A stretch of DNA of 10,348 nucleotides from Alphaproteobacteria bacterium (GTDB lineage: Bacteria; Pseudomonadota; Alphaproteobacteria; UBA2136; UBA6156): the NCBI GenBank assembly GCA_027490875.1, contig JAIXXE010000135.1:1-10348 (forward strand), read 5' to 3'. Under the pieces are notes generated by a model. That model was given only the letters and a program-made list of their open reading frames with translations, ran no database searches and was not told where the DNA came from. The first letter of the stretch is position 1. Every line of letters starts with the position of its first letter. Made by a program: the position numbers and the translations under genes. Shown here in pieces: positions 1-6,399 of the stretch.

Positions 1-2
1 GT

Positions 3-170
3 AAGGATGACGCGCTGATTCTGGCCCCGCCACGGCAGGTAACCTTGGAATATGCGCTCACCTACATCGGCGATGACGAACTGGTGGAAATTACCCCCGG
101 CGCCGTCCGCATTCGCAAAAAGGGCCTCGACACCAACAGCCGCAAGCGCTTTAAGCGCGAGATTTCCTAA
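3..170 (+). CDS. typA: TypA/BipA translational GTPase, C-terminal end (partial)
   Basis: Only the last 56 codons of the gene are in the window. The reading frame ends in TAA at 168-170 and runs off the left edge. The peptide contains LEYALTYIGDDELVEITP followed by VRIRKKGLD and a basic tail. This matches the conserved C-terminal end of TypA/BipA, where the family has L..AL..I..DELVEVTP...R.RK..L. From family knowledge, BipA is a ribosome-associated GTPase of the elongation-factor class that acts in 50S assembly and stress adaptation. The GTPase domain itself is outside the window, so the assignment rests on the C-terminal signature alone. A strong inverted repeat begins 3 nt after the stop. 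Confidence 0.88.
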   Translation, partial: KDDALILAPPRQVTLEYALTYIGDDELVEITPGAVRIRKKGLDTNSRKRFKREIS

Positions 171-172
171 AC

Positions 173-208
173 AACCATGGCCTCCAGCAAGTGCTGGAGG
201 CCATGGTT
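173..208. terminator. Perfect 17-bp inverted repeat between convergent genes
   Basis: The arm at 173-189 (AACCATGGCCTCCAGCA) is exactly complementary to 192-208, leaving only two bases between them. In RNA the loop would open to about 4 nt. It sits between the typA stop and the end of the minus-strand membrane-protein gene, which is where a bidirectional terminator belongs. There is no U-tract on the plus side. The minus side reads into GTTGTTT, so classic rho-independent action is only weakly supported. It could instead be an mRNA 3'-end stabiliser or a dispersed palindromic repeat. Confidence 0.6.
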
Positions 209-242
209 CGGAATCGGCCCAAAGGAGGGCTATTGGGAGGGT

Positions 243-686
243 TTATTGGCGGAGATTGTAGCGCCTGACTTCTTCCTCGAGTGTTTTTCCGATTTCGGTA
301 ACTTGAAGCGAAAAGAAGCCAACTCCGCTTTTGAGGAGCCACGCAAAGATCGCACTCATCAGCGCAGCGGTGAACGTGAGAGCGAACTCAAAAACCAGAG
401 CAAACATCAGCGGCACAACCCAAATAAACATAAAGCATGCCACATAGATGTGTCGTTTCTGCTGCTTGGCGTAGGTTTGGAAAGCCACCAAGGGCATCAG
501 CGCATGGTTACCGCCGGATTCAAGAAAGCGCCTGGACTGCGCATAGCCAACCCAAACCGACCACCCAAGGACGGCCAGCAAGGTCAGTATGTTCAACCAC
601 CCGAAGGGCTGAAAGAGAAAGAAGGCGAGAGATACACCCGTCACCACCACCAAAAACCAGCTAAGGTTCGATTCAAGGCGGGCCAT
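243..686 (-). CDS. Small four-helix integral membrane protein, function unknown
   Basis: I do not recognise this family. The 147-residue product has four hydrophobic stretches at about residues 9-26, 30-48, 80-101 and 103-125. A polar, Arg/Lys/Gln-rich loop separates the two helix pairs (about 49-79), and the C-terminal tail is charged and helical (VTEIGKTLEEEVRR). The frame stays open 21 codons further upstream, to 749. The start at 686 is preferred because AGGAG lies 6 nt before it, while the 749 ATG has no ribosome-binding site. The antisense frame of this stretch is also open but encodes a hydrophilic shadow. The gene converges on typA and diverges from the helicase, apparently as a single-gene unit. 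It is presumably in the inner membrane. Confidence 0.7.
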   Translation of the reverse strand: MARLESNLSWFLVVVTGVSLAFFLFQPFGWLNILTLLAVLGWSVWVGYAQSRRFLESGGNHALMPLVAFQTYAKQQKRHIYVACFMFIWVVPLMFALVFEFALTFTAALMSAIFAWLLKSGVGFFSLQVTEIGKTLEEEVRRYNLRQ

Positions 687-770
687 GGCCAGCTCCTGCA
701 AAAACGGAACACAGAGGGGATCCCTGCGTTTTCGTAGCGATATCTGCATGCATCGTAATGAAAGTGCAAG

Positions 771-799
771 ATAATTTTAATCACCCCTTGTAATTTCAA
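771..799 (-). promoter_or_regulatory. Predicted sigma-70-type promoter of the membrane-protein gene
   Basis: On the minus strand TTGAAA (plus positions 794-799) and AATTAT (771-776) are separated by 17 bp. Transcription would begin near 764 and leave a leader of about 77 nt before the ATG at 686. The -35 box abuts the -35 box of the opposite promoter. The boxes were found by eye, so they are only a prediction. Confidence 0.4.
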
Positions 800-816
800 T
801 AAAATAGCCCTATGTA
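788..816 (+). promoter_or_regulatory. Predicted sigma-70-type promoter of the DEAD-box helicase gene
   Basis: TTGTAA (788-793), a 17-bp spacer and TATGTA (811-816) give a plausible -35/-10 pair, with a transcription start near 822. This is directly before the first hairpin of the helicase leader. The AT-rich stretch at 771-805 is the only such block between the two divergent genes, which supports a promoter here. Confidence 0.45.
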
Positions 817-821
817 ACCCT

Positions 822-917
822 CACTGCCGCACAATGCGGCCTGCGTCTCCCCTCATTTCTTGTTGTGGTGCCGCCCACGCAATCAAGCCCCTTAGGGGGC
901 TAACAGGGATATTTTGT
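822..917 (+). promoter_or_regulatory. Structured 5' leader of the helicase mRNA
   Basis: Three short stem-loops follow the predicted start. GCCGCA/TGCGGC has a CAA triloop (826-840). GTGG/CCAC lies at 865-878. AGCCCC/GGGGCT has a TTAG loop (886-901). The last stem ends four bases before the weak ribosome-binding site AGGGA (905-909), which is 8 nt from the ATG at 918. The hairpin next to the start site could tune translation; mRNAs of RNA helicases are often feedback- or cold-regulated, but I see no match to a named riboswitch. The helicase frame is open through this segment from 834, but the leader translation resembles no helicase N terminus. Confidence 0.35.
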
Positions 918-2315
918 ATGACAACCTTCGCCAGTTTTAACCTTCACCCCCACCTGCAGGCCGCCATTGAAGCGGCAGGTTTTACCACACCAACACCGGT
1001 GCAGGCGCAGGCCATTCCAGCCGTGATGGATGGCCGCGACCTCATCGCCAGCGCCCAAACGGGGACTGGTAAGACCGGGGCGTTCGTCATTCCAGCCCTC
1101 CAGCGCTTGCTTACCACGCCAGTCCCGCGCGAAGGCCGTGGCCCCCGCCTGCTGGTGCTCACCCCCACCCGTGAGCTGGCCCAGCAGGTCATGGAAGCCG
1201 TAAAGCTGTTCGGCAAGACCAGTGGCATGCGGGTGGGCGTGATTGTCGGCGGCGTAGGCTACGGCATGCAATACACGCTGTTGGCAGGCCGGTTGGACGT
1301 ACTGGTGGCCACGCCGGGGCGCCTGATTGACCATCTGGAACAACGCCGCGTGGATTTCTCCCGCACCGAAGTGGTGGTGCTGGACGAAGCCGACCGCATG
1401 CTGGATATGGGCTTTTTAAAGCCAGTCGAGCGCATCATGGCCGCCATTACAGCGGCTACCGCCAAAAAGATTCAGACCCTGCTGTTCACCGCAACCCTGA
1501 CACCAAGCGTCAGCAAAGTGGCCGACCGCGTGCTGCGCAACCCCGTGAAGGTGGAGCTGGCCCCTGCCAAGCCCAACCATAGCCTCATTACCCAACGCGC
1601 CTACCGTGCCGATAGCCAGGAGCATAAGTTCCTGCAACTGGTAGAGCTTTTAGGCGTTGAACGCGTGGACCAAGCCATTATCTTCTCGGCCACCAAGCAT
1701 GGCAGCGATAAGCTGGCCGAAAAGCTTACCAAAGCTGGCTTTACCAGCGCAGCCTTGCACGGTGGTATGAAGCAGAATGCGCGCAAGCGAACGCTGGACC
1801 AACTGCACCGCGGTAGCCTGAAACTGCTGGTCGCGACCGACGTAGCGGCCCGCGGATTGGATGTAAAAGAGCTGGGTCACGTGATTAACTTTGACCTCCC
1901 GCAAGTGGCCGAAGACTACGTCCACCGCATCGGCCGCACGGGCCGGAGCGGCAGCAGCGGCGTGGCCATTTCGCTCATCGCGCCTTCCGACGTACCCATG
2001 CTGCGCGACATTGAAAAGGTGCTTGGGAAGAAGATGGAATTGGCCCAACTGCCCGGCCACGAAAGCATTCTGACACACGATGAATTCGCCCGACAAGGTG
2101 CCTTGGCACCGCGCAGCCGCAAGCAACCACGCAAGCCTAATTTCAGCGGCGCTGGCGGCGGTGGGTTTGGTGGGCGGAGCCAAAGCGGGCCCAAACGCAG
2201 CGGTGCGGCACCAAGCCACGGCGGCTTCCAGAAGCGCAGCCACGCAGGCAGCGGGCGGAGTGAAGGCTTTGGTGGCGGCGAACGCGCTGCCAAACGGCCA
2301 TCGCGCTTTCGCTAA
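918..2315 (+). CDS. rhlE: DEAD-box ATP-dependent RNA helicase, RhlE type
   Basis: The 465-residue product unwinds RNA duplexes with ATP; RhlE-family helicases act in RNA turnover and ribosome maturation. The two RecA-like domains carry every signature motif. These are the Q motif (PTPVQAQAIP, 25-34), Walker A (AQTGTGKT, 46-53), PTRELAQQ, TPGRLIDHL, DEAD (156-159), ATDVAARGLD and HRIGRTGR (336-343). Motif III reads FTAT (190-193) rather than the usual FSAT, a conservative change. After about residue 385 comes a basic, Gly- and Ser-rich tail (GAGGGGFGGRS, KRPSRFR), typical of RhlE and a likely RNA-binding extension. The start at 918 is chosen because MTTFASFNLHPHLQAAI matches the family N terminus; 28 upstream codons do not. 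The gene ends 2 bp before the stop of the convergent b561-YceI gene, with no terminator between. Confidence 0.92.
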   Translation: MTTFASFNLHPHLQAAIEAAGFTTPTPVQAQAIPAVMDGRDLIASAQTGTGKTGAFVIPALQRLLTTPVPREGRGPRLLVLTPTRELAQQVMEAVKLFGKTSGMRVGVIVGGVGYGMQYTLLAGRLDVLVATPGRLIDHLEQRRVDFSRTEVVVLDEADRMLDMGFLKPVERIMAAITAATAKKIQTLLFTATLTPSVSKVADRVLRNPVKVELAPAKPNHSLITQRAYRADSQEHKFLQLVELLGVERVDQAIIFSATKHGSDKLAEKLTKAGFTSAALHGGMKQNARKRTLDQLHRGSLKLLVATDVAARGLDVKELGHVINFDLPQVAEDYVHRIGRTGRSGSSGVAISLIAPSDVPMLRDIEKVLGKKMELAQLPGHESILTHDEFARQGALAPRSRKQPRKPNFSGAGGGGFGGRSQSGPKRSGAAPSHGGFQKRSHAGSGRSEGFGGGERAAKRPSRFR

Positions 2316-2317
2316 GA

Positions 2318-3433
2318 TTAGTTGGCTTGCGCGGGCACGCCAATCACATCCAGCGTAACCGTAATAGTGCGGCTTACCCAATCAGCTTCTGGGTCTGATG
2401 CAGCCCCCATACCAAACGCCAGGCGGTCGATCGTAAGGGCCCCTAACGCGCGTAGCGCGCCGTTGGTGCTGCCGTGGACGGGTGTGAGGGTAAAGTTCAA
2501 CGTCACGGGTTGCGTTACGCCACGCAGGGCTAGGGTGCCCTGTGCGGTATAGTTGTTAACCTTTGCGCCTTTGGTAATGGCCGTACTGGCAAAGCTGGCG
2601 GTCGGGAAGGCTTGGCTGTTAAACCAATCGGCGGTGGGCAGCGTGGCATCGTAGGTGGGGTTGCCTGTGGCGGCGCTGGCGGTTTGGATGGTTGCGGCCA
2701 TGGTACTCTGGGTTGGGTCGTCGGCATTCCAGTTAACCGTAGCCGACCACTGCTTAAACGTACCATGGAAGGCGGCGTCAGCATGCATTCCTTGAAAATG
2801 CAGCTTGCTTTGCGTCATATCCAGCTGGTAAGGCGCTGCTTGGGCAGTCGGCGCCAACACCAACATTAATGCCAGTGCGCCAAACCACACCCGTGGCAGC
2901 AAGTTGATGTTATCCTTCACATAATGCTTCGCCACTGCGCCCAGGTGCAAGGCCAGCAATACCAGCATGGCATAGCCCAGCATCTCGTGGCTTTCCTTGG
3001 CCAGCTCATTCACCCACACCAGCCCCTGCACTTGCGGGATATGCGGCCACGCCACCGTGCCCCACAGCATGGTTGGCAAGCCGTAGGGGCTGCTGCTGAC
3101 CATCAGCCAGCCCGTCAGCGGCAACAAAATCATGGCCGCATACAGCCCTGCGTGGCCCAGCGCTGCTGCTTTTACTTCCCATGGTTTAAAGGCGCCGGGC
3201 AGGGGCGGGATTTTCTGCGCCGCCATGGCCCACAACCGTACAGCAACCCGCAAGGCCACCAACAGCAGCACGGCCACGCCAAAGGCCTTGTGCCACTGAA
3301 TAATCTGGAACTGCCGCATCTTGGGCAACAGATCACTCCCTACCAGCAGGCCGCTGCCAATCATGCCCACAATCAGCACTGCCAACAGCCAATGCAGCAC
3401 CACCAACGGGGCGGGGTAACGGGTGGTGTGCAT
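2318..3433 (-). CDS. Cytochrome b561-YceI fusion protein
   Basis: The 371-residue protein joins two families. Residues 1-180 are a cytochrome b561 of the bacterial CybB type: four membrane helices with histidines H14, H48, H149 and H163 where haem b ligands are expected, plus H94. It would pass electrons across the inner membrane, classically from quinol. Residues about 200-371 are a YceI lipocalin-like beta-barrel (YQLDMTQSKLHFQG, ALRGVTQPVTLNFTL), a periplasmic fold known to bind isoprenoid-type lipids. Between them, residues 181-199 (RVWFGALALMLVLAPTAQA) read like a complete Sec signal peptide with an AQA/A cleavage site, here acting as a fifth helix. The start is 9 nt after the upstream YceI gene. 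There is only a weak AGG overlapping that stop, so translational coupling is likely. In E. coli the two domains are neighbouring genes (yceJ, yceI). Confidence 0.88.
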   Translation of the reverse strand: MHTTRYPAPLVVLHWLLAVLIVGMIGSGLLVGSDLLPKMRQFQIIQWHKAFGVAVLLLVALRVAVRLWAMAAQKIPPLPGAFKPWEVKAAALGHAGLYAAMILLPLTGWLMVSSSPYGLPTMLWGTVAWPHIPQVQGLVWVNELAKESHEMLGYAMLVLLALHLGAVAKHYVKDNINLLPRVWFGALALMLVLAPTAQAAPYQLDMTQSKLHFQGMHADAAFHGTFKQWSATVNWNADDPTQSTMAATIQTASAATGNPTYDATLPTADWFNSQAFPTASFASTAITKGAKVNNYTAQGTLALRGVTQPVTLNFTLTPVHGSTNGALRALGALTIDRLAFGMGAASDPEADWVSRTITVTLDVIGVPAQAN

Positions 3434-3442
3434 TGCGGCGGC

Positions 3443-4096
3443 CTAATGAGGTTTTTTAATCTGTGGTGAGCTTTCAAACTCAACTTCCAGCGCCAGTGTT
3501 ACCTCATCGCCAATCGATGGAATGTAGGTGGTGAAGCCCCAGTCGCTACGTTTAATCTTACCGGTCGCACTGAACCCCACTGCGGCCACGCCGGGCGCAC
3601 CAAAGGGCTTTTGGGTATAGCCGCCGTTAAAGGTTACGGCCAGTGTCACGGGTTGGGTAATGCCGAGCATGGTCAGGTTACCAGTCAGCCGCGCGGTCTC
3701 TTCGCCGGTACGCTCCAGCTTGGTGCTGCTGAAGGATATGCGCGGAAACTTCGTGCCATTAAACCACTCGGCGCCCTCGGCCAGCACTTTGTTAAAATCT
3801 TTTTCGGCCTTCTTCGGGTAATCGGTTTCCACACTCAGGGGGTTGATGGTCGCACTCACGGTCGCAGCCAGCGGGTTGGCGGGGTCGAGTGTAAGCGTGG
3901 CATCAAAATCGGTAAACCGCGCGGTGTATTGCGAAAGCCCCAGATGGCTAACCTTCCACGTCAGGCTGGCATGGGTTTTATCCAGCGTATAAACCCCGGC
4001 GGGCAGGTCGGCCACGGCGGCCATCGGGGTCGCTTGGGCATGGCCTAGTACGGGCATGGTCACCAGCATAGCGGCACAGAAAAATTGTTTAAGCAT
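3443..4096 (-). CDS. Secreted YceI family protein
   Basis: The 217-residue product begins with a Sec signal peptide (MLKQFFCAAMLVTMPVLGHA, cut near residue 20-22). The rest is a full YceI barrel: YTLDKTHASLTWKVSHLGLS near residue 36, GNLTMLGITQPVTLAV in the middle and GFSATGKIKRSDWGF before the C terminus. YceI proteins are periplasmic lipocalin-like carriers thought to bind polyprenyl or quinone-type lipids, and members are often induced by high pH or osmotic stress. The start is supported by AGGAG 6 nt upstream. It is first in a two-gene unit with the b561-YceI fusion, so the cell makes two different YceI barrels alongside one b-type cytochrome. This fits a shared lipid or quinone-related redox role, which is inference. 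The C-terminal tail after the barrel (SSPQIKKPH) is short and unremarkable. Confidence 0.9.
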   Translation of the reverse strand: MLKQFFCAAMLVTMPVLGHAQATPMAAVADLPAGVYTLDKTHASLTWKVSHLGLSQYTARFTDFDATLTLDPANPLAATVSATINPLSVETDYPKKAEKDFNKVLAEGAEWFNGTKFPRISFSSTKLERTGEETARLTGNLTMLGITQPVTLAVTFNGGYTQKPFGAPGVAAVGFSATGKIKRSDWGFTTYIPSIGDEVTLALEVEFESSPQIKKPH

Positions 4097-4127
4097 GGCA
4101 GTCTCCTTTTTGGTGATTGACTGGCCG

Positions 4128-4157
4128 AGTATGAACCTCCTTGCCCAACGTTGGCAA
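4128..4157 (-). promoter_or_regulatory. Possible promoter of the yceI-b561 unit with a palindrome in the -35 region
   Basis: On the minus strand TTGCCA (plus 4152-4157) and CATACT (4128-4133) are 18 bp apart, giving a start near 4121 and a leader of about 24 nt. The -35 box overlaps the perfect palindrome CCAACGTTGG (4145-4154). This palindrome sits inside a larger imperfect inverted repeat CTTGCC/GGCAAG (4140-4158). It could be an operator, or the hairpin at the end of the solute-binding-protein mRNA, which stops at 4177. There is no T-run beyond the repeat, which argues mildly for the operator reading. Confidence 0.3.
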
Positions 4158-4176
4158 GTGCTGCAAGCTTTACAAG

Positions 4177-4953
4177 CTACAGGCCGTACTTGGCGCGCAG
4201 CTGCCCCAAGGTGCCATCGGCTTCCATTGCCTTAAGCCGCTGACCAAGCAGGGCTTGCAGCGCGGCGCTATCGGGCTGGTTGGGGCTGAGTGCATGGTAG
4301 CAGGTGTTATTCACCAGTTCCGCCACCTGCGTCACCTTAAAGGGCATCGCGTAGGCAGTAAGGCCGTAGTTAAGCACGTACGGATTTTCTAGCAATATGT
4401 CCAAACGGCCGTGCTGAAGCTTAAGCAAATTACGTTGCAGGGTGTTCGTACCCGTCAGCAACATTGCCTTGCTACCGTTGCCACGGTGCGCCTGCAAATA
4501 GGCCTCCATCTCTGCACCATAGTAATACCCTTTGGTACCGCCAACGCGGCGCCCTTCAAGGCTTGAAACCCCCTTGTAATCAAAGGCCCTATCGGCCTTG
4601 GTAAAGGCTCCGTAGCTGCAAGCGAAGCCAACCGCGGGCAGACGTAACTTGGCCCCTTCTTCGGCATCGGCGGCAATGGCGATATCGTAGGTGCCATCCA
4701 GCGTGCCTTCCAGTGCCCGCTTCCAAGGTACGATGGTATAGTGAATGGTATAGCCGTAGGGCTGAAGCGCCTGCTGCAAGGCCTCCACCATCAGCCCCGG
4801 CTTACTGCTGGCAGGGTCGCAATTGTAGGGGCACCATGGGTCGGCCACAGCCTGCAAAATACGCGGTGTTAAACCCTGTACAGCGGGTTGGGCCTGCCCA
4901 GCCCATGGTAAAAGACCCAGCAATACCAGGCCAAGCGAAAGCCTAACCCTCAT
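4177..4953 (-). CDS. Periplasmic solute-binding protein, SBP_bac_3 family, without transporter partner
   Basis: The 258-residue product has a clear signal peptide (MRVRLSLGLVLLGLLPWAGQA, cut after residue 21). It then has the mature start of the stand-alone family-3 binding proteins: ADPWCPYNCDP (37-47), PGLMVEAL (52-59), and the VPWKRALEG..DG.YDIAIA segment. The family binds polar amino acids or other small polar ligands in a two-lobed cleft. C41 and C45 lie close enough to form a disulfide, and further cysteines occur in FACSYG and NNTCYH. The start lies 2 nt after the transducer stop, with its ribosome-binding site AAGGG inside the last transducer codons, so the two are co-translated. No ABC permease or ATPase gene is nearby. 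A role as ligand-presenting protein for the adjacent transducer is plausible but inferred. The ligand cannot be named from sequence. Confidence 0.85.
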   Translation of the reverse strand: MRVRLSLGLVLLGLLPWAGQAQPAVQGLTPRILQAVADPWCPYNCDPASSKPGLMVEALQQALQPYGYTIHYTIVPWKRALEGTLDGTYDIAIAADAEEGAKLRLPAVGFACSYGAFTKADRAFDYKGVSSLEGRRVGGTKGYYYGAEMEAYLQAHRGNGSKAMLLTGTNTLQRNLLKLQHGRLDILLENPYVLNYGLTAYAMPFKVTQVAELVNNTCYHALSPNQPDSAALQALLGQRLKAMEADGTLGQLRAKYGL

Positions 4954-4955
4954 GT

Positions 4956-6188
4956 TTAACCCTTTGGCCCTTGCAAGACCAAGTGCAGACTATCAACGTC
5001 ATCGAGCAGCCCCTTCAGGCGCTCGATGTTGGTGAACATGGTTTTTTCAGTCAGGTCAAAGTGGGTCAGGAACTGCCCCATGGTGTTTTGCATTTGGTGC
5101 ATGGTGGCGTTTTGGCGGGCTGATCCATCGGCCACACCGCGCATATCAGCCTCCATCGCAGCCACGGCATCGGTCACCCCGTTAAGCTCAACATTTACGG
5201 CGGCCACACTTTCCTGTAAGGCAGCGATTGCCTCACCAACCTCGCGGGTGCTCGCCACCGTGCGGGCCGATAGCTTCTTCACCTCATCGGCCACCACGGC
5301 AAAGCCCTGCCCAGCAGCCCCCGCACGGGCAGCTTCAATCGCGGCGTTCAGGGCCAGCAGGTTGGTGTTATCGGCAATCGTTTCGATGGTTTGCAAAATC
5401 CCGCTAATCTTGGCAGTACTGCTACCCAGCGACTCCAGAATATCGCGAGAGGCCGCAGAACGGCCATTAAGTGTCTGCAAGCGTTGGGCAACGCTTTGGG
5501 TCAGCTTGTTCATATCGTTTAAACTCTGCGAAGCATCGTTCACGGCAGCGGCAATTTCCTTACCAGAAGCAAGCTGGCTTTGCACATGTTCGCTAAGCTC
5601 ATAAATATCGGTACCAGTCGCACGGCTGGTGTCATCCATTTTATGGCCAAGCTTGACCAACGGCTTGACCACATTGTTCACAACGCGTTGAATACAAAAC
5701 ATAATCACAAGCGCCATGCCGCCCATCAGGAACAACAACATGACCGACCACGACAAAATGCTTAAAAATACAGGGAGATAGATATGAGAAATTTCAAGGT
5801 GGCCTACAACCTCTCCATCAAAGGTTAGGTTGTAGCTATCTACTTCAAGCAAGGGCGGTAGCTTGGCCGGAGGCTGTTGCGATCCAGCCATGACGGTGCC
5901 ATCAGCACTTTTTAACACCAACGCAACATAGCCTCTGTTGGACTGAAAGGTTTGTGTTAAAATTTTTTCAATGCCATCGTTGTCAAAGTCCCAGAGTTTT
6001 TCGGGCAGGCTTTGCTCTAAGTGGTCGTTGGATTGATGAATCAGGTTTTTCTCTGCCTCGTACAGTTTATAGCCCGCCAAGCCTATCATGCCACCCAAAA
6101 TACAGATGAATCCAAGGCCCAAGACTCCTAGCACTGGCCATAGCAGGCGCTGCAACAAACTGTGATGGGATAGAAATCTCTTAAGCAT
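4956..6188 (-). CDS. Methyl-accepting chemotaxis-type transducer with a small periplasmic sensor domain
   Basis: The 410-residue protein has membrane helices at about 16-40 and 140-166, enclosing a periplasmic domain of roughly 100 residues. This domain carries L.EKLWDFD...I..IL (61-77), then a Y.ALVLKSADGTVMAG strand and (F)DGEVVGHLEI. The pattern resembles the small sensor domains found between two helices in many kinases and chemoreceptors. After TM2 comes a short HAMP-like linker (VVKPLVKLGHKM). The coiled coil carries the conserved signalling tip IADNTNLLALNAAIEAARAG (271-290) and GFAVVADEVKKLS (295-307), where CheA/CheW normally dock. The cytoplasmic part is about 245 residues, short for a chemoreceptor, and there is no C-terminal CheR/CheB pentapeptide. 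No clear ribosome-binding site precedes the ATG. It is first in a unit with the binding protein and divergent from the kinase unit. Confidence 0.88.
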   Translation of the reverse strand: MLKRFLSHHSLLQRLLWPVLGVLGLGFICILGGMIGLAGYKLYEAEKNLIHQSNDHLEQSLPEKLWDFDNDGIEKILTQTFQSNRGYVALVLKSADGTVMAGSQQPPAKLPPLLEVDSYNLTFDGEVVGHLEISHIYLPVFLSILSWSVMLLFLMGGMALVIMFCIQRVVNNVVKPLVKLGHKMDDTSRATGTDIYELSEHVQSQLASGKEIAAAVNDASQSLNDMNKLTQSVAQRLQTLNGRSAASRDILESLGSSTAKISGILQTIETIADNTNLLALNAAIEAARAGAAGQGFAVVADEVKKLSARTVASTREVGEAIAALQESVAAVNVELNGVTDAVAAMEADMRGVADGSARQNATMHQMQNTMGQFLTHFDLTEKTMFTNIERLKGLLDDVDSLHLVLQGPKG

Positions 6189-6399
6189 GTTTTTTTGACA
6201 ATCTGGCGGAAGCTTCTGCCAACAGCAAGGCCATCGTCTAAAAAATCAGCGGCCGTGGGAGTTTGGCAGTGATACTGTGCGTTCTATCATAATGGCATAT
6301 TGTATAGTATTAACAGTTAGTTAGTAGATATAGTGCACCGCAACATCCACTGTCAGCAATTAAATGTATGATAAGTATAAGGTGACCGGAGCTACACCG
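6189..6399. promoter_or_regulatory. Divergent control region between the transducer and response-regulator units
   Basis: This 211-bp stretch is visibly more AT-rich than the genes and must hold the promoters of both units. It contains a 16-bp near-perfect palindrome GGCGGAAGCTTCTGCC (6205-6220, one mismatched pair) close to the transducer start. It also has CTGCCAA (6216-6222) and its inverse TTGGCAG (6263-6269). TTGGCA (6263-6268), a 16-bp spacer and TATCAT (6285-6290) could be a rightward promoter. TATAGT (6303-6308) is another possible -10 box without a good partner. No leftward promoter stands out. An ATG at 6364 is in frame with the response regulator but lacks a ribosome-binding site. 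Confidence 0.4.

Noticed and set aside
177..737. 186-codon plus-strand frame opposite the small membrane protein
   Set aside because: It begins inside the inverted repeat and its product is a hydrophilic, Lys/Arg/Gln/His-rich antisense shadow. The minus frame has real membrane helices and an AGGAG site.
1650..2381. Long minus-strand frame across the end of the helicase gene
   Set aside because: It is antisense to conserved helicase motifs, with no ribosome-binding site and no recognisable protein features.
2924..3469. 181-codon plus-strand frame opposite cytochrome b561
   Set aside because: The Gln/His-rich composition is the usual shadow of a Leu/Val/Ala-rich membrane gene on the other strand.
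4140..4158. Inverted repeat as intrinsic terminator of the solute-binding-protein gene
   Set aside because: No T-run follows on the minus strand and it coincides with a possible -35 box, so I kept it only as a possible operator.
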